Source: Prosthecobacter sp. SYSU 5D2
GTDB taxonomy: Bacteria > Verrucomicrobiota > Verrucomicrobiia > Verrucomicrobiales > Verrucomicrobiaceae
Assembly: GCF_039655865.1 (NCBI RefSeq)
Contig: NZ_JBBYXL010000008.1
Coordinates: 1 to 64,000, forward strand
DNA length: 64,000 nt
Reading direction: 5' to 3'
Shown here: positions 16,834 through 25,124 of the stretch, piece by piece
Position numbering within the stretch: position 1 is the stretch's first letter
How the letters are laid out: each line of letters opens with the position of its first letter
Program-made: the position numbers and the translations under genes
Notes under the pieces: model-generated
What the model was told of the DNA's origin: nothing
Database searches by the model: none
The model's input: the letters and a program-made list of their open reading frames with translations, nothing else

Positions 16834-17307
16834 TCAGCCCATCACATAGGCCAGGTGCCAGGTCTGCTTGTGGGACAGCTGCGTCGTACTGGCCTCGGTC
16901 CAGGTCACCACCACCCAGGCATCATCCGCCATCGGCACCGGAGCCAGCCAGTAAGGCCCCTTGGTCGTGGCTTCATCGAAGCGTTTGTGGCCCGCCGCAC
17001 CCCCCGTGGCCAGCGTGGTCAGGATGGCATCCACGCCCACTTGCACCCCCTCATCCGTGAAGAGCCCGATCTTGCCCGTCAGCGCCGCGCCAGGGTTGCC
17101 AAAAGTCACCGAGCAAAGCTCCGGCACCAGCCGTGCCCCCTTTGGCAGGCGCAGCAGGTGGAGAGGATCGTCCGTATCCATGACAGCCGTGACCTCCACA
17201 TCCATGAACTTCAAATCCCCGCCATGCTGGCGAAGGTTCGGAGCTGCCGAAAAGTCCTTCAGCGCCGCCTTTTGCGCCTCCGCGTAGTCTGTGTAAACAT
17301 TAGCCAT
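16834..17307 (-). CDS. Small virion protein, probable head decoration/stabiliser
   Basis: 157 residues starting MANVYTDYAEAQKAALKDFS. Beta-rich, with 'DVEVTAVMDTDDPLHLLRLP' and a C-terminal 'DDAWVVVTWTEASTTQLS'. It sits directly after the major capsid gene, where podoviruses and their relatives often encode a capsid-decoration or completion protein. Function is inferred from position only. The context before the ATG (ACGATT-ATG) is the same as that before the capsid gene, which hints at a shared translation signal. Confidence 0.55.
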   Translation of the reverse strand: MANVYTDYAEAQKAALKDFSAAPNLRQHGGDLKFMDVEVTAVMDTDDPLHLLRLPKGARLVPELCSVTFGNPGAALTGKIGLFTDEGVQVGVDAILTTLATGGAAGHKRFDEATTKGPYWLAPVPMADDAWVVVTWTEASTTQLSHKQTWHLAYVMG

Positions 17308-17426
17308 AATCGTAATCTGTTATTTTGCAGTGTTTCGTTAAATTTTGACCGGACTCCCAGGGGCGGCTCTCACACCGCCCCCGGTCATCCCTTTGGTTAG
17401 CCGTTTCAGTTCAGCCAGGCACGAGC

Positions 17427-18311
17427 TCACGGAGCCTCGTCGCACAGCACGCGGACGATTCGTTTGTCCTCCGTGCGCACCGCCCCCATGCGGTACACCG
17501 CCCGCATCTGCACCGCATGGTTCTTGTCCGCACGGATGTCCACATGCGTGGAGCGCCCGTTGTCCGCCCACTTGATGCCGGACTTGTGGTAGGCAAAGGC
17601 CGAGCGGATCTGCCCGCTCTTCGGCAGCTGCTCCGAGCGCACAAACGTGAACCCGGCGAACCTGTCCACCTGCCCGTCAATGAGCGCCTTCACCTGCATG
17701 TAATCCCCGCTGGTGATCTTCTCCGAGGTCAGCATGTCCTCATTGAGCTGGTGGGAGGCCACCACAAAAAAGCGGTCCCCGTCATCCACCTCATTCTCAT
17801 CCAGGATCTTCTTCGCCCGGATGATCTTTTCCACCGTCAGGCCCGAGTTGGAGCCGCCGTAATTGGCTGCCACCTGCTGCGTCCCCGCCAGGTTAAAGGC
17901 CTCCTCCTCCGTGCCGCAGTCCTCCACCTTGCGGCTGCCGTCAAAGGCCTGGATGATCACCTTGTCCTTCGTCCGGTTCCCCGCCGCCACCGCGCTCTGC
18001 ATTTCATCCGAGTCCGGCAGCGCCACCTGGCCCAGGTTCAGGCTGTCATCCTCATCCCACGTGCGGGTGAAGTGGAACTTCCGGCGGTAGATCCAGTAGG
18101 CCCGGCCCGTCGTGTCATGGTCCGGCGTCACGCCCTTGCGGTCCGTCACCTCCGTCATTTCGCCCACATCGAGCTGGTTATACTTCTTGCGTTTGCCGAA
18201 GAAGGAATCGGCCGTCACCGTCGGCCCCAGGCGCGAGTCCTTCTGCTGCGCCAGCATCTCCCAGTTGCGGGAGAAATCAGTGGTGAAAAATTGCGGTACT
18301 TGGAATGGCAT
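17427..18311 (-). CDS. Major capsid protein
   Basis: About 294 residues from ATG 18311 (MPFQVPQFFTTDFSRNWEML). Earlier in-frame starts are less likely: this ATG follows ACGATT, the same context as the next gene. The sequence resembles the T7/N4-type phage capsid family: QFFTTDFSRNWEMLAQQKDS near the N-terminus, a central 'GLTVEKIIRAKKILDENEVD', 'DDGDRFFVVASHQLNEDML', and a C-terminal segment (NHAVQMRAVYRMGAVRTED). It would assemble the icosahedral head around the scaffold encoded just upstream. Confidence 0.85.
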   Translation of the reverse strand: MPFQVPQFFTTDFSRNWEMLAQQKDSRLGPTVTADSFFGKRKKYNQLDVGEMTEVTDRKGVTPDHDTTGRAYWIYRRKFHFTRTWDEDDSLNLGQVALPDSDEMQSAVAAGNRTKDKVIIQAFDGSRKVEDCGTEEEAFNLAGTQQVAANYGGSNSGLTVEKIIRAKKILDENEVDDGDRFFVVASHQLNEDMLTSEKITSGDYMQVKALIDGQVDRFAGFTFVRSEQLPKSGQIRSAFAYHKSGIKWADNGRSTHVDIRADKNHAVQMRAVYRMGAVRTEDKRIVRVLCDEAP

Positions 18312-18440
18312 AATCGTGAGCGAGAAAAAAGGCATCTGAACCGAGTCGCAGTGCATAGGCCGGGTTTGTAAAAGGTCCCTTCTCGCGGGTGTCTGCCAAA
18401 AAAAGCAGGCCGCTCCAACGGGTGCGTCGCGGGTATCTCA

Positions 18441-18508
18441 GCATCGCCAAGGCCGCTCTGACTCTCCCCCCACCGGGCGGATCAACCCGAATCAAGTCAA
18501 CCGGAAAA
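18441..18508 (-). promoter_or_regulatory. Repeated upstream block before the capsid gene
   Basis: Read on the minus strand it contains TTCCGGTTGACTTGATTCGG, then GTTGATCCGCC and, 30 bases later, CCTTGGCGATGC. Nearly the same words in the same order precede the first gene of the cassette at 23191-23236. Two module-leading sites with shared sequence suggest a phage promoter or operator. The rest of 18357-18713 holds no gene, a heptamer tandem repeat and an AATCCTGT-type repeat. Confidence 0.4.
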
Positions 18509-18673
18509 CGAAGAAAAAAACAGATCCCACGCAGCCCCCAAGACAAGTCCGACCTGTCCGACCCATCCAGCAAAGCCTAACAATGGATGCAACAAGGCTC
18601 CATAAAACCAGCCCCCTTCAAAATCCTGTCAATCCTGTCCCAAAAAACGGTCCCCCCAAGCCCCACGCCCTCT

Positions 18674-18708
18674 GAATACTGAATACTGAATACTGAATAC
18701 TGAATACT
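18674..18708 (+). repeat. Tandem heptamer (GAATACT)x5
   Basis: Five exact direct copies of GAATACT occupy the gap between capsid and scaffold genes. Other heptamer arrays occur at 55630-55678 and 55728-55818. Confidence 0.9.
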
Positions 18709-18713
18709 GCCCC

Positions 18714-19646
18714 CTACTGCCTCCTCAGCCCGTCCATCCACGCCTGCGCTTGCGACTGCCGGTCCTTCCCTTCCCGGCCCATGTAGGCCGCGTGCCAGGG
18801 GTTGTTGGGATTCAGGCGGATGTCCTCCGCCTGCTGCGCGCCCGTCATGCCGGCACCACTTCGGCCAGCGGCGGACAGACGGTCCTCCTGCATGAGGCGC
18901 GACGCAGCAAAGAGCGCCTTCAGGATCTTCGGGCTGTTGGAGATCTCCGGATCATTCGGGTCCAGGCCCAGCGCCTGCGCCGTCTGCACCGCGCGGCCCA
19001 CATTCGTCTGCAGCCGCTCCCCCCACTCCTGCTCCAGCTCCGCGCGACCCCGCGCCAGGTAATCCCCCAGCCGCGCCTGCGCCGTCTGTGCGGCCTGCGC
19101 CTGGCGGCCCGCATCATAGTCCACCAGCTTCTGCACCTGCGCCGGGGTCAGGTTCAGCTCATGGGCCAGGCCGGAAAACTGCACCACCGCTTCATCGCTC
19201 CATTCCACCCCGTCCGGCAGGCTCTCCGGCCGCTGGATGCCGTAGCCCTCCGGCGTCTCCGGCACGCCCAGGGACCGGCGCCACGCGCTCACCTCCTCCG
19301 GTCGCGCATCCGCGCCCGGTGGGCGCACCTGCGGCCGCTGGCCGATGAGCCGCTGCGCATTCGCCAGGCCCCGCACCAGCTCCAGGGGCGACTGGTACTT
19401 CGCCAGCGCCCCCGCCGCCTGGTCCCGCAGATCCGCCGGCAAACCCTGGTCCCAGCCCGCCCGGAAATTTCCCCGCTCATCCAGCGCCGCCCGAAAATCA
19501 AACCCCTCCCCGCCTTGACGCGAGTCTTGACCGGCGCCCCCATCCGCTGCCGTAGAAACCGCCACCGCCTCCGTAGCGCCACCGCCACCTCCGTAGCCTG
19601 GCGCATCCCCGTCGTCCTCATTCCAAAGTGTGATGTGTTTTTTCAT
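18714..19646 (-). CDS. Capsid scaffolding protein
   Basis: 310 residues, acidic and Gly-rich at the N-terminus (MKKHITLWNEDDGDAPGYGG), then helical and Gln/Glu-rich. 'GLPADLRDQAAGALAKYQSP' and 'GVPETPEGYGIQRPESLPDG' are typical of podovirus scaffold/assembly proteins, which carry a conserved '...P..PEGY.I..PE..P.G' segment. It lies immediately upstream of the capsid gene as in T7 (gp9-gp10). It is expected to leave the head during maturation. Confidence 0.8.
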   Translation of the reverse strand: MKKHITLWNEDDGDAPGYGGGGGATEAVAVSTAADGGAGQDSRQGGEGFDFRAALDERGNFRAGWDQGLPADLRDQAAGALAKYQSPLELVRGLANAQRLIGQRPQVRPPGADARPEEVSAWRRSLGVPETPEGYGIQRPESLPDGVEWSDEAVVQFSGLAHELNLTPAQVQKLVDYDAGRQAQAAQTAQARLGDYLARGRAELEQEWGERLQTNVGRAVQTAQALGLDPNDPEISNSPKILKALFAASRLMQEDRLSAAGRSGAGMTGAQQAEDIRLNPNNPWHAAYMGREGKDRQSQAQAWMDGLRRQ

Positions 19647-19783
19647 ATCCGTTTCGTTTCTAATGTGATGTTACCCATTGTGTTCCGATATCCTAAATCC
19701 CCTCCGGTCAGACGGGTCAGACATGTCTGACCCGTCTGACTCCTCCCCGTCAAGCCCCGTCAAGCCCCCCCTCCCCGTCCGTC

Positions 19784-20389
19784 TCACTCCCCGTCATCCG
19801 CCAGCTCATTGCGCAGCCACGTCCGTGTGCCCGCCGGTGCGCCCGTCTCGCCGATCTGCCGGCCGCCATACTGCGCCTCAAACTGCTCCGCCGTCCCATA
19901 ATGGCGGAACCACTCCACAAACGCCGGTGTGCGGTCCCCCTCCGGACCCGTGGGTGGCGGTGGCGGAATCTCCCCACGCGCCACCCGCTCCAGCATCACC
20001 GGCAGCGACCTCCGGCCCGGCAGCGCCGGACGCGCAGCCGCCTTGCGGTCCGGCACGTTCACCGCCCTCGCCCCTGCTTCCGCCGCCTGCGCCGCCAGCC
20101 CCCGCCGCCGCACCAGGTCCAGCAGTTGCGCATCCGAAAGTGCCGCCTCCCAGCCCGGTACATCCGGCCTAACAGCATGCGTATCATCTCCACCTGTCGC
20201 ATCCTCCGCCGCCACCGCCTCCGGCACCGCAAAGCGCAGCCGCGCATTCCGCGCCGTGCGCCGCACCGCCCCCTTCACCGCATTGGATAGCGGCACACGC
20301 GGCGTCATCACCCCTTTCAGGATCGTGCCCAGCACCGCCCCGTCCTTCATCACCGTGCCGTCTTTCAGGATTTTCAGATTCATAGTCAT
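19784..20389 (-). CDS. Phage protein of unknown function
   Basis: About 201 residues (start chosen at ATG 20389; ATG 20383 is also possible). Strongly basic/Ala-Arg-rich with 'GWEAALSDAQLLDLVRRRGL' and a C-terminal 'TPAFVEWFRHYGTAEQFEAQ'. I recognise no family. It lies in the portal-to-scaffold interval. The 137 bp between it and the scaffold gene hold no other gene but include a short direct repeat around GACGGGTCAGAC-ATGTCTGACCC (an inverted repeat near 19718-19740). Confidence 0.55.
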   Translation of the reverse strand: MTMNLKILKDGTVMKDGAVLGTILKGVMTPRVPLSNAVKGAVRRTARNARLRFAVPEAVAAEDATGGDDTHAVRPDVPGWEAALSDAQLLDLVRRRGLAAQAAEAGARAVNVPDRKAAARPALPGRRSLPVMLERVARGEIPPPPPTGPEGDRTPAFVEWFRHYGTAEQFEAQYGGRQIGETGAPAGTRTWLRNELADDGE

Positions 20390-20409
20390 CGTCAAGATCA
20401 GGTTCAGCG

Positions 20410-20709
20410 TTATAAAGACTCCACCGGTTTCGCCGCCGCAGCGGCCTCATCCTCATCGTCGTCCGCATCCAGCGCCGCCGCTGCCAGGCCCAGCCGCCGC
20501 GCCATGTGGGCGATGACGGACCGCTGCCCGTCCCGGTAGGCCGCCGCCCGCTCATTCCACCCGTCCTCCGCCCGGAAGCACGCCCCCACAGGGCTGAAAG
20601 CCACCTGCAGGTCCAGGTTAAAGACCTCCTGGAAAGCCCGCTCCGCCGCCAGCCGCCGCCAAGCCGCGCGCAGCCGCTCCTCCCGTTGTTTTTTATCGTC
20701 TGCTGTCAT
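20410..20709 (-). CDS. Bbp19-like phage protein
   Basis: 99 residues with the segment FQEVFNLDLQVAFSPVGACF followed by a helix ending 'RDGQRSVIAHMARRLGL'. This resembles the small Bbp19-type proteins of podoviruses (short F..v...L.....G....EG.R.v...i...l). An acidic/Ala tail (DADDDEDEAAAAA) ends the protein. The role is unknown. It sits between the portal and scaffold genes, as small accessory head genes do. Confidence 0.6.
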   Translation of the reverse strand: MTADDKKQREERLRAAWRRLAAERAFQEVFNLDLQVAFSPVGACFRAEDGWNERAAAYRDGQRSVIAHMARRLGLAAAALDADDDEDEAAAAAKPVESL

Positions 20710-20752
20710 AAATTTTTCCTGTCACTTCATTGATTAGGCCATCCGCCGTCCG

Positions 20753-21022
20753 TCAGTCCCTCATGAGTTTTCCCACCGTGTTTAAAAAGCGCTGAAACTG
20801 CGCCTCCGCCATCTCCCTCGCCACCGCCTCATCCGCATCCCGCGGCAGCGCCACACGATCCTCAAACCGCCGCACCCGCCCCGACCGCGCCTTGCAGCGA
20901 AAGCGAAACTGAAAGCACAGGATGCCCTCCAGAAAAGCCGCCACCACCCGCCCCCGCACCCCCGGCAGGCGAGAGGCTTCATCCAGCTCAATGATGCACA
21001 GGTCTTTCGAATAAGCGGCCAT
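20753..21022 (-). CDS. Small phage protein of unknown function
   Basis: About 89 residues from ATG 21022 (MAAYSKDLCIIELDEASRLP); the longer frame would need TTG. It ends with a helix (EAQFQRFLNTVGKLMRD). No family is recognised. Spacing and orientation fit the head-gene operon. The 110 bp separating it from the portal gene contain no gene. Confidence 0.5.
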   Translation of the reverse strand: MAAYSKDLCIIELDEASRLPGVRGRVVAAFLEGILCFQFRFRCKARSGRVRRFEDRVALPRDADEAVAREMAEAQFQRFLNTVGKLMRD

Positions 21023-21132
21023 AGGAAAAAAGGTCAAATTTTGTCAAGAGTGTCAAACATCGTTAAAGAGTGTCCGGATTATTATCCGTCCGTCATTTCA
21101 CCTGCCGCCGGCCGCGCACACCTTGCCACACA

Positions 21133-22848
21133 TCACGTTAGGCCGCCTCCCGCCAGGCCTTCCAGCATCTTCCCGGCCTGCTCCGGGCCGCCCACGTTCT
21201 TCACCGCCTGGGAGGCCCGCTGCGCCATCTCCAGGCCCTGGGCAGCAGCAGCCGCGTCCGCGCGTGCCTGCCGCATCTGCGCCACCGCCTTCTCCTCCCG
21301 CAGCCAGCCCACCGGCATCCCGTTGCTGCGCGCCCGGTCGCGGGAGATCGCGTCCCAGTTGTAGTTGTCCATCACCGAAGGGTCAAAGCGCGCCACCGCC
21401 ATGTCCCCCTCCAGCTGCCGCTCAAACGCCCCGTGATGCAGTTGCTGCACCGCCAGCGCCAGGCGCGAGGTATAGTCCACGGACGGCGTCGGCACCCGCA
21501 TCATGTAGCCCTCCATCCCCTCCACCGCCTCCGCCGGCGGCGGGGCAAAGAGGCCCGCCTCCGCCGACAGCGTAAACAGCCGCTGCAGCATCGGCGTATC
21601 CTTTTCCGCCACCAGCCGGGAGAAGGCCGGCGTGATCAGCGTGATCTTCTCCGCCGCCCGCTCCGCCACCTCCCGCGCCGTCATCTGCGGCCGGTCCAGC
21701 TTCGCAAACAGATTGAAAAGATCGTAGTGAAACTTCGTCCGGATCGCCTCCTGCCGCATGCGGATGCGGTCATGGCCAATGCCATAATCCCCCACCTGCT
21801 GCACCGGCCGCGGCCACCGCTCCACGCCCAGGCTGGACGGCATGTACGTGATGCCCCCTGCGGACAAAATCAGATCCCCCTCCATCTCCTCCGGCGCGAT
21901 CATCGCCGGACGCACCATCTTCTCCGCCGCCACATCCATCATCATCTGCAGGAAGTTCACCTGCCGCACATCCGGCAGCGCCGCAAAGCCCGGCCCATAG
22001 CCATAGGGCGACTTGCAGCCCAGGGCCGACCACTTCAAATACCGCCCCACGCTGAAGGGGAAGCTGTCATACCCGCTCTCCTTCACCAGCACCTTCTCCC
22101 CGCACTCCACATAGCAGGACGCCCACGCCTTCCCCCAGTCCGCCAGCCGCCCCGCCCCCTGCGGCCGCTCCCCCTCCTCCCGCGGATACACCGCATGGAT
22201 GAATTTAAACATCTGCCCCGCCTTCTCCTCCTGCCGCCAGCACGCCAGGATCTTCGGCGGCAGCCGCTCCTCGCCAAACATCTCCACCGCCTGCCGCGCC
22301 GTCAGGTCCATCTCCCGGAACAGCGTGTCCACCTCCCCAAACGCATTCTCCTCGATCGCAAAACTCCCCACCGGCAGCGATTCAAACCGCAGCCGTCCTC
22401 CCTCCAGCCCCACATACATTGCCGACAGGCCAAAGCAGCAGTGGTTCAGCAGATCCTCATGCCGCTCCGTGTAAAAAGACGAATTCGCCAGCAGCTCCAG
22501 CTGCCTCTGCGAGCAGTCCGCCAGCCACAGCTTCACCGGGTCCCGGTCCCGCAGACCCGCCACCGGCTGAAAGTTAAACCACGCCTCATTCGCCGGCGTC
22601 GTCCAGCTCATCAGGCCGCCCGCCATCGTCATCAGCGCATCCCCCGCCGTCGTGTCAAACAGCCGCGCCTCCTTCCCCGCGCCCGGCGTCATCACCTGCG
22701 CCGTCATGCCCGCCTTGCGCGGCATCATCAGATCCGCGATCTCCTGCCACTGCGCCCTCCACACGGACAGCGCCCCGCTCATCTCCTGCCACCGGCGGCA
22801 GATCTTCCGCGCCCGCAGCGCCATGTTTTGATCAGGGTTCGCCTCCAT
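21133..22848 (-). CDS. Portal (head-tail connector) protein
   Basis: 571 residues. 'RRWQEMSGALSVWRAQWQEI' and 'ADLMMPR' followed by 'ARLFDTTAGDALMTMAGGLM' is the hallmark of the T7-type head-tail connector (N-terminal W..IA..M.P......LFDST....L..LA..L). Later features include GVERWPRPVQQVGDYGIGHD and a helical C-terminus (RQARADAAAAAQGLEMAQRA). The portal forms the dodecameric ring at the head vertex. It normally follows a terminase gene, but here the upstream neighbour is one small ORF and then an unrelated nucleotide cyclase gene. Confidence 0.9.
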   Translation of the reverse strand: MEANPDQNMALRARKICRRWQEMSGALSVWRAQWQEIADLMMPRKAGMTAQVMTPGAGKEARLFDTTAGDALMTMAGGLMSWTTPANEAWFNFQPVAGLRDRDPVKLWLADCSQRQLELLANSSFYTERHEDLLNHCCFGLSAMYVGLEGGRLRFESLPVGSFAIEENAFGEVDTLFREMDLTARQAVEMFGEERLPPKILACWRQEEKAGQMFKFIHAVYPREEGERPQGAGRLADWGKAWASCYVECGEKVLVKESGYDSFPFSVGRYLKWSALGCKSPYGYGPGFAALPDVRQVNFLQMMMDVAAEKMVRPAMIAPEEMEGDLILSAGGITYMPSSLGVERWPRPVQQVGDYGIGHDRIRMRQEAIRTKFHYDLFNLFAKLDRPQMTAREVAERAAEKITLITPAFSRLVAEKDTPMLQRLFTLSAEAGLFAPPPAEAVEGMEGYMMRVPTPSVDYTSRLALAVQQLHHGAFERQLEGDMAVARFDPSVMDNYNWDAISRDRARSNGMPVGWLREEKAVAQMRQARADAAAAAQGLEMAQRASQAVKNVGGPEQAGKMLEGLAGGGLT

Positions 22849-23194
22849 AAGTCAAGCCTCCCAGGTTCGAGTTTGCATTCCCGTTCGCCTTCGTTTTCCC
22901 ATTCACCGGCCCGCTCCCCGCCGGCCCCAGCAGGCTCCCCTGCCCCAGCGCCAGGCGACCCGCCCCCGTGCCGAAGCCATCGCCAAAGATCGTATCCTGC
23001 AGCCCCCGGCGCCGGGCAGCACGTCGCGCCACCTCATCCTCCACCGGCCCCTCCGCCCGCACCGGCGCCACCGTCCGCGGCGGCGGATCCGGCTCCTTCG
23101 CCCCACCCTTGAAAAGGCACCTGCCCAAATGCACATCGCAGCCCGCCAGCGCAGGCCCGCCCCCCGGAATCAGATCAAAATATTCGCTCCGCAT
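22832..23194 (-). CDS. Small phage protein at the head of the cassette
   Basis: 120 residues from ATG 23194; a TTG six bases upstream is an alternative. Low-complexity, Gly/Arg/Pro-rich (EPDPPPRTVAPVRAEGP), with 'RRGLQDTIFGDGFGTG' and 'LLGPAGSGPVNGKTKANG'. No family is recognised. It overlaps the portal start by 17 bp, implying coupled translation. A sequence block shared with the region before the capsid gene lies directly over its start. Confidence 0.5.
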   Translation of the reverse strand: MRSEYFDLIPGGGPALAGCDVHLGRCLFKGGAKEPDPPPRTVAPVRAEGPVEDEVARRAARRRGLQDTIFGDGFGTGAGRLALGQGSLLGPAGSGPVNGKTKANGNANSNLGGLTYGGEP

Positions 23195-23236
23195 CGCCAA
23201 GGTAGGCGGATCAACTCGAAATCATGCAAGCGGAAT
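23191..23236 (-). promoter_or_regulatory. Candidate cassette promoter block
   Basis: On the minus strand: TTCCGCTTGCATGATTTCGA, GTTGATCCGCC, then CCTTGGCGATGC at the start codon. It matches the block at 18441-18508, with a ~30-base insertion there. No sigma70 -35/-10 pair is obvious, so a phage-specific or host accessory signal is possible. Confidence 0.4.
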
Positions 23237-23349
23237 TTCAGGTAAAACCATGGAGCGCCGACGATCCGTCGGCATTCAAGGCAGTCTTCAAAACTCCTCC
23301 TCCAGACCTTGTTCTTCTTCTGGTTCTAAAAGCGGTGCCGCGCTTGCAG

Positions 23350-24477
23350 TTACTTGGGCCGCTTCCGAGAGGTCTTTTTGGCTGCGGCACTCTTTTTAGC
23401 CGTCAAGCGAGGAGCGGTCTTTTTACTCGTCTGGCGACGCATGCGGCCCAGGCCAGCGAGGAGTTCCTGGGAGCCGGGGGGAAGCTGGTCCTCTCCGGTC
23501 TGCTCTGCGGTGGATGGGGAGTCTGGGAAGAAGGTGCGCTGCAGTACACTGATGGTTTCCTGGCGCCTTTCCTCGTAGCCTTCCCCAGGGATAAAATCCG
23601 CATCGGGGTCCTGTTCAAGAAAAGGAATGCATGGGCAGCCCTTGGCACTGGCCAGCCAGGCTTTGAGATAGTTGCGCAGGTCTTCTATCTTCGTCTCATG
23701 GCGGCCCATGAGAGTGTCCTTCAGCCGGTTGACATTGGCGGAGCTGCTATTGTGCTCATGGGCAGGATAGCCGTCGTTGTCCAGCCAGATGACAGGGTAG
23801 GCCTTGCCCCGCATGACACCTTTGAGCTGGACGTCGATTTCAAAGAAAAGACGCATGTCCGAGGGCATGCTGGCGCAGATCATGAGGTAAGCCAGGTCAG
23901 CGGCGATGACGAGCTTCCGCGGTGAGGCGTGCTCTTTGAGCCTAAAGCCCATGTCCACCAGCGGGCCGATGTAGTCCTGATCATCGCTGAGGATGGTCTC
24001 GTCACAACCTTCTCCCTCCTGGGCATGGAGAGGTGAGCAGGGAATCTCCACATTGCCGACTGGAAAGCCGACGAGCCAGGCGGCCCCTTTGAGATGCAGC
24101 TCATGGCGGGTGGTGTCCGTGCTGTCGCTGTGCCAGTTGCAGGCGGCGCTGCGCAGGGCGCTAGCGTGCGCTTTGACATAGGCGGCGGCATCGGCTCGCT
24201 TCTCCAGCTCCACGGTGAAAATGAGTTCATCGCCCAGAGCTTTCCAGAGACGCGGCAGGCGCAGCTTGGGATGGTGGCTGCGGATGGCCTGAACGAGACG
24301 TTCAGGGAAATCGGCAAAGAAGCCGATGAAGAGTCCCACCCACTCCGGTGTCTGCTGCTTGGGGTTGCTCTGCTTGTAATGGGTGGAGCCGACGATGTCC
24401 ACGCTCATGAAGAGCTTGAGCTTGGGCCTGACCAGCTCCTGGAATTCAGCCTCTTGCAGACGGTTTTTGATCTTCAT
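23350..24477 (-). CDS. Class III nucleotide cyclase-like protein, possible defence signal synthase
   Basis: About 375 residues from ATG 24477. 'KLFMSVDIVGSTHYKQ' gives D27 of the first metal site and 'LWKALGDELIF' gives D83 of the second. This is the D-x2-GST ... GDE-x-x-F signature of class III adenylate/guanylate cyclase domains. 'DDQDYIGPLVDMGFRLKEHA' further on resembles the conserved middle of Pycsar-type cyclases, a comparison made from memory. The C-terminus is a histone-H1-like basic tail (KKTAPRLTAKKSAAAKKTSR). The ATG overlaps the stop of the ImmA/IrrE gene (ATGA), so the two are co-translated. A second-messenger role in phage defence is inference. Confidence 0.7.
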   Translation of the reverse strand: MKIKNRLQEAEFQELVRPKLKLFMSVDIVGSTHYKQSNPKQQTPEWVGLFIGFFADFPERLVQAIRSHHPKLRLPRLWKALGDELIFTVELEKRADAAAYVKAHASALRSAACNWHSDSTDTTRHELHLKGAAWLVGFPVGNVEIPCSPLHAQEGEGCDETILSDDQDYIGPLVDMGFRLKEHASPRKLVIAADLAYLMICASMPSDMRLFFEIDVQLKGVMRGKAYPVIWLDNDGYPAHEHNSSSANVNRLKDTLMGRHETKIEDLRNYLKAWLASAKGCPCIPFLEQDPDADFIPGEGYEERRQETISVLQRTFFPDSPSTAEQTGEDQLPPGSQELLAGLGRMRRQTSKKTAPRLTAKKSAAAKKTSRKRPK

Positions 24478-24995
24478 CCCAAGGCAAGCGTTTTCAGGCG
24501 GATTTCGATGACCGCCTGGGACACTTGATAAAGGTCCGCCAGCCCTGAGATGCTGCGAAGCCGGGTCCAGTCCTCCCGGAAACGCCCGGCGGGCAGGAGA
24601 AAGCCTGCGGCAAACCAGTTGGCCTCCCATTCGCAACGGTCACTGCCTTCCCGGAAGATGCGGATGGGATTTTTTCCGCCATTGGAATGGAGGAAATAAT
24701 GCCCTAGCTCATGGGCGATGGTGAAGCGGTTGCGCAAACGGCCGGCAAAGTAAGGCAGCCTGATGATGAAAGCGGGCTTGCCATCGGGAAAGACCTCCAG
24801 GCTGCCGCTGCCTTCACTCAGTTCCCAGGCATCATGCTCCACCCTGCCTCCCAGCCGGGCCACCAGATCATCCAGATTGATGCCAGGCTTATACCCAAGC
24901 GCATCGGCTACCTGTCCGGCATAGGTGTCCACGGCGGCCTTGGTGGCATTGGCCGGTATTGGTTCAGAAGATGCAGCTGGGACGGTGGCTGGCAT
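24474..24995 (-). CDS. ImmA/IrrE-family metallopeptidase
   Basis: About 173 residues from ATG 24995; longer frames run into the divergent KAP gene. The zinc site is clear: HELGH at 95-99 (FTIAHELGHYFLH) and the third ligand E124 in EWEANWFAAGFLLP. ImmA/IrrE peptidases cleave repressors in mobile elements or act in stress responses. The N-terminus (AGQVADALGYKPGINLDDLV) matches the small helical lead-in of that family. There is no HTH domain, so it probably acts on another protein. It overlaps the cyclase gene by 4 bp, suggesting a two-gene functional unit. Confidence 0.85.
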   Translation of the reverse strand: MPATVPAASSEPIPANATKAAVDTYAGQVADALGYKPGINLDDLVARLGGRVEHDAWELSEGSGSLEVFPDGKPAFIIRLPYFAGRLRNRFTIAHELGHYFLHSNGGKNPIRIFREGSDRCEWEANWFAAGFLLPAGRFREDWTRLRSISGLADLYQVSQAVIEIRLKTLALG

Positions 24996-25124
24996 ACGGT
25001 GTGCTGATGAACATGAGCCTGGCTGCGGGTTCCGGCAAGAGGAATTTTCGGACGCCTGCCCCCGCGGTGCGGAGGCGGTTGTGCCGTTGACGGCGGCCTT
25101 CTCTCGTCCATTCTGGCAGTTCCC
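24996..25124. promoter_or_regulatory. Divergent intergenic control region
   Basis: These 129 bp separate the ImmA-cyclase operon (left) from the KAP NTPase gene (right). They must hold both promoters, or one shared operator. I could not assign convincing -35/-10 boxes. Confidence 0.35.

Noticed and set aside
21433..23112. 559-residue frame opposite the portal gene
   Set aside because: Almost entirely His/Pro/Arg/Leu and clearly a shadow; the portal is well supported.
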